Part shown: one piece after another, positions 1 through 4,560 of the stretch
How positions within the stretch are numbered: position 1 is the first letter of the stretch
How the letters are laid out: each line of letters opens with the position of its first letter
Assembly (NCBI GenBank): GCA_036272735.1
Contig: DATAYF010000653.1
Coordinates: 1 to 5,290, forward strand
DNA from: DATAYF01 sp036272735
Lineage (GTDB): Bacteria; Chloroflexota; Ktedonobacteria; Ktedonobacterales; Ktedonobacteraceae
Direction: 5' to 3'
DNA length: 5,290 nt
Notes under the pieces: model-generated
Told to the model about the DNA's origin: nothing
Seen by the model: only the letters and a program-made list of their open reading frames with translations
The model's database searches: none
Made by a program: the position numbers and the translations under genes

Positions 1-177
1 ACCATCGATGCTGGCCATTTTTTGGATGGCGTATGGGTATGGGAAAGGGATGGTTGTGGGGTGTATTTGGGTGTATTTGGGTATATACTGAAGGGATAAT
101 GTTGACGATGGTATAACCTCTACTGTAACACCGTTCATCCAGAATGATGTGACCTTTAGTAAGGGGAAAAATAGAAG
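1..177 (+). promoter_or_regulatory. 5' regulatory region of the isomerase/dehydrogenase operon
   Basis: No gene is visible here. The stretch holds a series of guanine tracts (35-37, 41-43, 47-49, 58-61, 69-71, 79-81) and two perfect 10-bp direct repeats. It also has several weak sigma70-like elements. The most plausible pair is TTGACG (102-107) with TGTAAC (124-129) at a 16-bp spacing. TATACT at 84-89 and GATAAT at 95-100 are alternative -10 boxes without good -35 partners. A Shine-Dalgarno-like AAGGGG (161-166) lies 11 bases before the ATG at 178. The weak core promoter beside direct repeats would fit an activator-dependent promoter, which is inference. Confidence 0.4.
60..79 (+). repeat. 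Two tandem 10-bp direct repeats upstream of the operon
   Basis: GGTGTATTTG occurs twice without a gap (60-69 and 70-79). A degenerate third start, GGTATATACT, follows at 80-89. The period of one helical turn puts both copies on the same DNA face, as in direct-repeat sites for transcription factors. No specific regulator can be named. Confidence 0.6.
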
Positions 178-1410
178 ATGACTGATGCACAAACAATGCA
201 GTTAGTACGGCAGGCGCTAGAGGAGGGTGCTGGCATCGTACGTTTGCAACCAACCTGGGTGCCGCGTGTGTTTTGCGTGCCGGGCCGACGCTTGCGCCTA
301 CATTCACGCGACCTCTACGCCTTTGGAGCGCATCGCGGGGGCATCGATGAGCGCTGGTTTTCATCGACCATTAAGGCCGATAATGGCCCGGAGACGCGTG
401 ACGACGAGGGTTTGAGCTACATCTATGTCGATGGACAGAAGATACTTTTACGCGATGCTATTGCTCTGCTCGGCGACGATTTTTTGGGTCGGGAGGCGAT
501 TGAACGCGATGGCGGTTGGGTTATGTTCAGCAAATTTTTTGATAACATGTATCCTCTCGCCCACCACATGCATCAAAGCGACGCGGATGCTGCTAAGGTT
601 GGACGCCTGGGTAAACCAGAGGCGTATTATTTCCCACCACAATACAATTTCACGCTGAACACGTTCCCGTACACCTTCTTCGGACTGCAATCCGGCACGA
701 CCAGGGAACAAATTATTGATTGTCTCAAGCGCTGGGATGAGGGCGACAACGGCATCCTGGCGCTCTCCAAAGCGTATCACCTGACGCCAGGTACTGGTTG
801 GGATGTGCCGACTGGAGTGCTGCATGCGCCCGGCACATTATGTACCTACGAGCCGCAGCGTGCCAGCGATGTCACTTCAATGTGGCAGTCTCTGGTCGCT
901 GATTGGCAGGTAATCGACCGCGCGTTTCTGGTTAAAGATGTGCCGAAGGACAGGTGGTACGATTTCGATTATCTGGTGAGCATGCTTGATTGGGAGACCA
1001 ACGTCGATGCCGCATTTGAGCAGCATCGTTTTAGCGCGCCATGTCCGGCGTACAACGTTGACGCTATGCATGAAGCGGGCTATCATGAAAACTGGATCGT
1101 CTACAAAAGTGATTATTTCAGTGCCAAAGAATTGACGATCTATCCGGGCCGCACGGTAACTATCCACGACGTAGCGGCTTATGGCTTGATCTGCGTGCAG
1201 GGCTATGGTCGTTTTGGTAAGCATGCCATTTCGTCGCCAACGTTGATCCGTTTCCACGAGATGACTGAGGACGAGTTTTTTGTCACCGCCGAGGCAGCTC
1301 AACACGGTGTGCAGATCACCAACAGCAGCGCGACTGAGCCGCTGGTAATGTTGAAGCATTTTAATCCCGGCAATACTGAGGTGCCACGGCGTAGCGCAGA
1401 AAAGGAGTAA
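178..1410 (+). CDS. Type I mannose-6-phosphate isomerase-like bicupin protein
   Basis: The 410-residue protein is probably a cytoplasmic, metal-dependent sugar or sugar-phosphate aldose-ketose isomerase. Seen: an N-terminal segment (about 35-105) resembles the opening of type I phosphomannose isomerases, with an ERW around 58-60 and a DDFLG near 100-104. A histidine cluster (H129, H130, H132) is followed by KPE (146-148), like the QxH...KPE metal-site pattern of that family. VPTGVLHAPGT (210-220) supplies a candidate further metal ligand, H216. Residues about 310-395 look like a second cupin barrel. Family knowledge: type I enzymes use Gln/His/Glu/His zinc ligands. Here the first is not clearly Gln, so the substrate may not be mannose 6-phosphate. 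The ATG is chosen because AAGGGG precedes it by 11 bases. It is the first gene of a two-gene operon with a polyol-type dehydrogenase 7 bases downstream. A purely regulatory or non-catalytic cupin remains possible. Confidence 0.72.
   Translation: MTDAQTMQLVRQALEEGAGIVRLQPTWVPRVFCVPGRRLRLHSRDLYAFGAHRGGIDERWFSSTIKADNGPETRDDEGLSYIYVDGQKILLRDAIALLGDDFLGREAIERDGGWVMFSKFFDNMYPLAHHMHQSDADAAKVGRLGKPEAYYFPPQYNFTLNTFPYTFFGLQSGTTREQIIDCLKRWDEGDNGILALSKAYHLTPGTGWDVPTGVLHAPGTLCTYEPQRASDVTSMWQSLVADWQVIDRAFLVKDVPKDRWYDFDYLVSMLDWETNVDAAFEQHRFSAPCPAYNVDAMHEAGYHENWIVYKSDYFSAKELTIYPGRTVTIHDVAAYGLICVQGYGRFGKHAISSPTLIRFHEMTEDEFFVTAEAAQHGVQITNSSATEPLVMLKHFNPGNTEVPRRSAEKE
1401..1407 (+). promoter_or_regulatory. Shine-Dalgarno of the dehydrogenase, inside the upstream gene
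   Basis: AAAGGAG lies in the last codons of the isomerase-like gene, immediately before its TAA (1408-1410), and 10 bases ahead of the ATG at 1418. The placement indicates translational coupling of the two genes. Confidence 0.75.
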
Positions 1411-1417
1411 AAATACT

Positions 1418-2461
1418 ATGGTAGCATTGGTGCTTGAAAAAGCTGGGCAGTTAGCGTTAAGAGATATCGATCTGCCCGGCAAGCTAGAAGCGCACGATGT
1501 GCGTATTGCCATCCATACGGTGGGCATTTGTGGGAGCGACGTGCACTATTATCAGCATGGCGCTATCGGCCAGTTCGTGGTGCGCGAGCCTATGGTGATG
1601 GGTCACGAGGCATCGGGCACCATTGTTGAGGTTGGCAGCGAGGTGCAGCATCTCAAAGTGGGCGACCGCGTCTGCATGGAGCCGGGCATCCCCGACCCTA
1701 ACAGCAAGGCGAGCCGTTTGGGCATCTATAACCTTGATCCCGCGGTCCGTTTCTGGGCCACGCCTCCCGTGCATGGTTGCCTGACGCCGTACGTCGTGCA
1801 TCCCGCCGCGTACACGTTCAAACTGCCCGACAATATCAGCTTCGCGGAAGGTGCGATGGTAGAGCCGCTAGCTGTTGGCATGCACGCCGTGATGAAGGCA
1901 CAGATCAAGCCGGGCGACCTCGCGGTCGTAATGGGAGCCGGGCCAATTGGCATGGTTACAGCGTTGGCGGCGCTGGCGGGTGGTTGTAGTCGTGTCGTCA
2001 TCACCGATGTGCTGCAAGAGAAGCTGGACCTGGCGGCCACACTCGGCTCGATTACGCCGGTGAATGTGGCTCAACAGCGTGTGTCCGACGTGGTGAACGA
2101 GCTGACGGATGGCTGGGGCGCGGATATCGTCTTCGAAGCTAGCGGGAATGCTCGTTCGCTAGCTAGCGTCTTCGATCCGCTCTGCCCTGGTGGTCGCGTC
2201 GTCTTCATCGGTATGCCAACAGGACCTGTCACGCTGGATATCGTCGCCGCGCAGGCCAAAGAAGCGCATATCGAGACCGTGTTCCGCTATGCGCACGTCT
2301 ATGCGCGTGCCCTGGCGCTGATGGAGAGTGGCAAAATTAACGTCAATCCGCTGATCACCGACACCTACAAATTTGCCGACAGCATCGAAGCCTACGAGTA
2401 TGCCACCAGGATGCGACCCAGTTCGGTCAAAATCCAGATCGTGTTGCCGCAGCATGCGTGA
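1418..2461 (+). CDS. Zinc-dependent medium-chain dehydrogenase, sorbitol/xylitol type
   Basis: The 347-residue cytoplasmic oxidoreductase probably interconverts a polyol and a ketose with NAD(H). Seen: GICGSDVHYY (36-45) and GHEASG (62-67) give the catalytic zinc ligands C38, H63 and E64, with E149 in VEP as the likely fourth site. GAGPIG (173-178) is the Rossmann glycine motif. D197, at the end of the next strand, predicts preference for NAD over NADP. VGDRVCMEPG (81-90) is typical of sorbitol/xylitol dehydrogenases. The loop after it (91-108), which carries four structural-zinc cysteines in many alcohol dehydrogenases, has none here. A VRFWATPPVHG stretch (110-120) matches my recollection of bacterial xylitol (D-xylulose reductase) enzymes. 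Length is normal for the family. It is co-transcribed with the isomerase-like gene and followed by a strong palindrome. Exact substrate (xylitol, sorbitol or another polyol) is not determinable. Confidence 0.88.
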   Translation: MVALVLEKAGQLALRDIDLPGKLEAHDVRIAIHTVGICGSDVHYYQHGAIGQFVVREPMVMGHEASGTIVEVGSEVQHLKVGDRVCMEPGIPDPNSKASRLGIYNLDPAVRFWATPPVHGCLTPYVVHPAAYTFKLPDNISFAEGAMVEPLAVGMHAVMKAQIKPGDLAVVMGAGPIGMVTALAALAGGCSRVVITDVLQEKLDLAATLGSITPVNVAQQRVSDVVNELTDGWGADIVFEASGNARSLASVFDPLCPGGRVVFIGMPTGPVTLDIVAAQAKEAHIETVFRYAHVYARALALMESGKINVNPLITDTYKFADSIEAYEYATRMRPSSVKIQIVLPQHA

Positions 2462-2493
2462 GTGATGGGGGTGGAGATGGAATGTGCCAAATA

Positions 2494-2523
2494 GAAGGGA
2501 CGGCAAAATTTTGCCGTCCCTTC
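2494..2523. terminator. Bidirectional intrinsic terminator (30-bp perfect palindrome)
   Basis: Two 15-base arms (2494-2508 and 2509-2523) are perfectly complementary. A GC-rich base (GGGACGGC) is capped by AAAA/TTTT, so the physical loop lies in the A/T centre. It starts 33 bases after the dehydrogenase stop and 55 bases beyond the end of the small membrane protein gene on the opposite strand, so it can serve both convergent units. T-rich tails are short on both sides (CCTTTAT on +, TATTT on -). Confidence 0.82.
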
Positions 2524-2577
2524 CCTTTATACGAAAGACCATGCACCAGAGAGGAGCAGAGATTTTTCTTAGCAGTG

Positions 2578-2748
2578 CTATGCTCGTCGCCGATTTTTTC
2601 GCATGATGACGAGAAGAGCTATAGCTAAGGCAACCGACCATGCTGGTATGAATAGGATCGTTTTTCCATTATTGTGTACGCTCAAGAGGCTAACGCTATT
2701 GATTCTTTTGAGAAGGGTTTTGATGCCATCCAGGATGTTGCCAGACAT
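2578..2748 (-). CDS. 56-residue single-pass membrane protein, unknown function
   Basis: I do not recognise this small gene, but it is well supported. A perfect AGGAGG (2755-2760), within AAAAGGAGG, precedes the ATG by 6 bases, and the frame runs 56 codons to TAG. Residues 1-20 have spaced hydrophobic and lysine/arginine residues (ILDGIKTLLKRI) and could form an amphipathic helix. Residues about 31-49 (ILFIPAWSVALAIALLVIM) form one strong membrane helix. The tail, RKNRRRA, is highly basic, which by the positive-inside rule puts the C-terminus in the cytoplasm. It lies 114 bases downstream of the radical SAM gene on the same strand with no obvious terminator between. A weak promoter of its own (TATACT at 2815-2820) is also possible. 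It could be a small regulator, a membrane-active stress peptide or a toxin-like protein; none is shown by sequence. Confidence 0.68.
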   Translation of the reverse strand: MSGNILDGIKTLLKRINSVSLLSVHNNGKTILFIPAWSVALAIALLVIMRKNRRRA

Positions 2749-2754
2749 AATGAT

Positions 2755-2760
2755 CCTCCT
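2755..2760 (-). promoter_or_regulatory. Consensus ribosome binding site of the small membrane protein
   Basis: AGGAGG, reading on the - strand, sits 6 bases before the ATG at 2748. This is the strongest Shine-Dalgarno in the window and the main argument that the short frame is translated. Confidence 0.75.
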
Positions 2761-2862
2761 TTTAAAATAATAAGACAGGTGAACATAAAGAGTAGTTGGG
2801 TAACTGCTTCCATAGTATACTTCTCAGTTTATGAATGCAATAGTATTGTTAGGAGTTTCTTT

Positions 2863-4023
2863 CTAAAACAGCCGCATTTGCTCGATTGCTCTTTTGCCAG
2901 CCAGTAAAATATATGGCGCTGCTTGCTCGGGGGCGTGGATCTGCAAGTGGCGCAGTTGAGATAGTTCGCTCAGCTTTCTCTGGTGCCGTGTCTGTATAAT
3001 TGCCTCGGCTGCACGCGGGCCAATGCCAGGGATGCGCAGTAATTGTGCCCGGCTCGCCGTCATAATCTCGATGGGGTTTGAGCGCAGGTGTCGCTCGGCC
3101 CATGCTCGTTTGGGATCGACGTCGGTGCGCAAGTTGCCTTCACCGCTAAAGGCTAAATCCTCAACCTTCCAACCATAATCGTGCAGCAAGAAGCTGGCCT
3201 GGTATAAGCGGTGTTCGCGCAGTGGCACGGTCGGCGCGAGGTTCTCAAATGGCGTCTGAACGACTGGACTGAAGGCGGAGTAGTAGGCGCGGGTCAGACC
3301 TAACTTGCGATAGAGTTTGTCGCTGAGTGATAGAAGTTCGTGGTCGGTATCACCAACCGCGCCAACCACAAATTGCGTTACGGTACTGGCAAACTTCTGC
3401 TGCGGATGTTCGCGCCGTATGCGCTCCGCTAATTGCAGCATTGCCAGCAGCTCGCTCATGAACTCTTTCTTGGGGGCCAATGCGCTCAGACGTTCTTCGG
3501 TGGGACCTTCCAGGTTCACAGAGACGCGGTCGGCCAGTTGCATGATGCGGTAAAGCTGCTCGTATTGAATGCCCGGCATGATTTTGAGATGCATATATCC
3601 TTGGTAGTGGTAGCGCTGGCGGATAATTTCGGCTGTGGCGATGATTTTATCCTGCGTGGTGATGCTGCCCTTAATGATGCCCGATGAGAGAAACAGCCCG
3701 TCCACCTGGCCCGCCTGCTGCAACGTCTGAAAGCCCTTCGCCAACTCGTCTGGCGAGAAGGTTAGGCGTTTGGTCTGGCTGCGTCCGGCGCGAAATGGAC
3801 AGTAGTGGCAATTTCGTTCGCAAGCTGTGGTTAACATAGCCTTCAGCACTGGCTTCTTGCCCTGCGGAGTGCTCAAGTTGGTGATACATTCCGCGAGGCT
3901 TTGTGACTGGTAGGGCGCGCGACGACGCTCGTGCAACGGTTGGTCGCCTGCTGGCTCAAAATACGTTGCATTTCCCAATTGCGTCAGCTTGCTAAACGTG
4001 TCGGGTTTTGTCTGTATATGCAT
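2863..4023 (-). CDS. Radical SAM protein with C-terminal HhH domain, putative DNA modification/repair
   Basis: The 386-residue protein should bind a 4Fe-4S cluster and S-adenosylmethionine and generate a 5'-deoxyadenosyl radical. Its substrate is unknown. Seen: C68, C72 and C75 form the CX3CX2C cluster motif (CERNCHYC). GLFLSSGI (109-116), GYMHLKIMPG (142-151) and ADRVSVNLEGPTEERL (164-179) match the 'putative DNA modification/repair radical SAM' family (recalled as TIGR03916). Residues 326-345 (AQLLRIPGIGPRAAEAI core) form a helix-hairpin-helix, a sequence-nonspecific DNA-binding element, followed by a second HhH-like half (351-360). The family is described as usually paired with a uracil-DNA-glycosylase-linked partner; none is in this window. 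The ATG at 4023 is chosen over a start 41 codons upstream because a near-ideal promoter ends 6 bases before it and the longer frame would run through that promoter. An operator-like palindrome in the promoter suggests SOS control. It is cytoplasmic, with no signal peptide. Confidence 0.87.
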   Translation of the reverse strand: MHIQTKPDTFSKLTQLGNATYFEPAGDQPLHERRRAPYQSQSLAECITNLSTPQGKKPVLKAMLTTACERNCHYCPFRAGRSQTKRLTFSPDELAKGFQTLQQAGQVDGLFLSSGIIKGSITTQDKIIATAEIIRQRYHYQGYMHLKIMPGIQYEQLYRIMQLADRVSVNLEGPTEERLSALAPKKEFMSELLAMLQLAERIRREHPQQKFASTVTQFVVGAVGDTDHELLSLSDKLYRKLGLTRAYYSAFSPVVQTPFENLAPTVPLREHRLYQASFLLHDYGWKVEDLAFSGEGNLRTDVDPKRAWAERHLRSNPIEIMTASRAQLLRIPGIGPRAAEAIIQTRHQRKLSELSQLRHLQIHAPEQAAPYILLAGKRAIEQMRLF

Positions 4024-4029
4024 GTCCCC

Positions 4030-4059
4030 ATTATAACGAACGCGCGTTCTATTTGTCAA
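4030..4059 (-). promoter_or_regulatory. Perfect-hexamer sigma70 promoter of the radical SAM gene
   Basis: On the - strand TTGACA (4054-4059) and TATAAT (4030-4035) are both exact consensus hexamers, 18 bp apart. The expected start point, about 7 bases after the -10, is position 4023, the A of the ATG. The -35 box lies inside the last codons of the truncated HAD hydrolase gene, whose TAG occupies 4049-4051. Confidence 0.88.
4038..4049. promoter_or_regulatory. Candidate LexA/SOS operator in the promoter spacer
   Basis: GAACGCGCGTTC is a perfect 12-bp palindrome that fits the GAAC-N4-GTTC core of the Gram-positive LexA (DinR/Cheo) box. The inner bases also satisfy the RNRY and following Y positions of the Bacillus consensus CGAACRNRYGTTYC. 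Only the outermost flanking bases differ. It lies between -35 and -10, so a bound repressor would block RNA polymerase directly. The downstream product looks DNA-related, which fits SOS control. Whether this organism's LexA uses this motif is not known from the window. Confidence 0.65.
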
Positions 4060-4468
4060 CAGCCATGGGCACATAACCATGCATCCGCTCACAAAAGCGC
4101 ACGAAATCGCTATACTGCTCGGCTTGTAAGCCAGCCTGACGTGCAATTCCTATATTCGCAAGGCTATCGTCCCAGAACAGGATTTCTTGCGCCTGTAGAT
4201 TGTCCAATTTGTGTAAAATGTGCGCGAAAAAAGCACGATCCTCTTTTCCACAGCCGATGTAGGCTGAAGAGAACATCCCATCAAATTTGTTCGCAAAGCC
4301 CATCTGTTCAAGGATATAAGTGGTGCGATACTGCTCCTGATTGGTCGCTAAATAACAGGGGGTGCCACGCTTGCGTACGGTTTGGACGTACTCGACCAGT
4401 TGCTCATTGATGATATGCTCCGCCGCGAACCAGTATTGCAGAAATGCATCAACGGAACCTTGCCAGCC
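4049..4468 (-). pseudogene. HAD-superfamily hydrolase, C-terminal remnant disrupted by a TnpB element
   Basis: 139 codons remain of a haloacid-dehalogenase-like phosphohydrolase. Seen: PCYLATNQ carries motif II (Thr), GCGKEDRAFF carries the motif III lysine, and ILFWDDSLANI is the acidic motif IV that helps bind magnesium. The N-terminal part, which must carry the catalytic DxD nucleophile of motif I, is missing. The frame enters from a TGA at 4469-4471 that is the stop of the adjoining tnpB. Residues immediately after the junction (VDAFLQYWFAAEHI) still look like HAD cap sequence, so the break is abrupt and near 4465-4480. Only an internal ATG (4303) is available and would exclude motif II, so a functional product is unlikely. 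The 5' half may lie beyond the element, outside the window. Its 3' end contains the -35 box of the next gene. Confidence 0.78.
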
Positions 4469-4471
4469 TCA

Positions 4472-4560
4472 CTCGGGTAAGCGGGTTTCTGACGGCTCCC
4501 CGTGCTGAAGCAGCGGGGGTTCTGAGCGGCGCTTCCACGCTTCTAGCCGTCCTCGACGAG
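4472..4560 (-). ncRNA. Putative omega-RNA scaffold at the element right end
   Basis: TnpB guides normally derive from the 3' end of tnpB plus the element right end. Here a hairpin with CCCCG/CGGGG and TGC/GCA stems, a single bulged base and a four-base loop occupies 4498-4518. A perfect 7-bp stem, 4491-4497 with 4545-4551 (GACGGCT / AGCCGTC), encloses it and abuts it directly. Such a nested, multi-branched fold fits a TnpB scaffold RNA. The 5' limit is arbitrary. The guide would be read from HAD-gene sequence just below 4472. Confidence 0.45.

Noticed and set aside
2..29. CCATC/GATGG inverted repeat with a T6 run at the left edge, a possible upstream terminator
   Set aside because: The 5-bp stem has an 18-base loop, and the T run is inside the loop and not after the stem.
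133..152. Possible operator CATC-6-GATG before the isomerase-like gene
   Set aside because: Only four bases per arm match and the flanks do not continue the symmetry, so it is expected by chance.
448..825. 125-codon open frame on the - strand inside the isomerase-like gene
   Set aside because: It lies wholly within a recognised gene on the other strand, has no family resemblance and no ribosome binding site I can see. The same holds for the 216-codon - strand frame at 877-1527.
2159..2641. 160-codon open frame on the - strand overlapping the dehydrogenase end
   Set aside because: It runs through the terminator palindrome and the dehydrogenase gene, and its composition looks like a shadow. 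The short frame with a real ribosome binding site (2578-2748) is in a different frame.
2674..2907. 77-codon open frame on the + strand
   Set aside because: It is antisense to the small membrane protein and the end of the radical SAM gene, and it lacks a Shine-Dalgarno.
4024..4146. 41-codon N-terminal extension of the radical SAM protein
   Set aside because: The extension would be encoded across the promoter and the end of the HAD gene, and it has no family-like sequence. The start at 4023 matches the promoter position.
3931..4410. 159-codon open frame on the + strand
   Set aside because: It is antisense to the radical SAM start, its promoter and the HAD remnant, all of which have recognisable content on the other strand.
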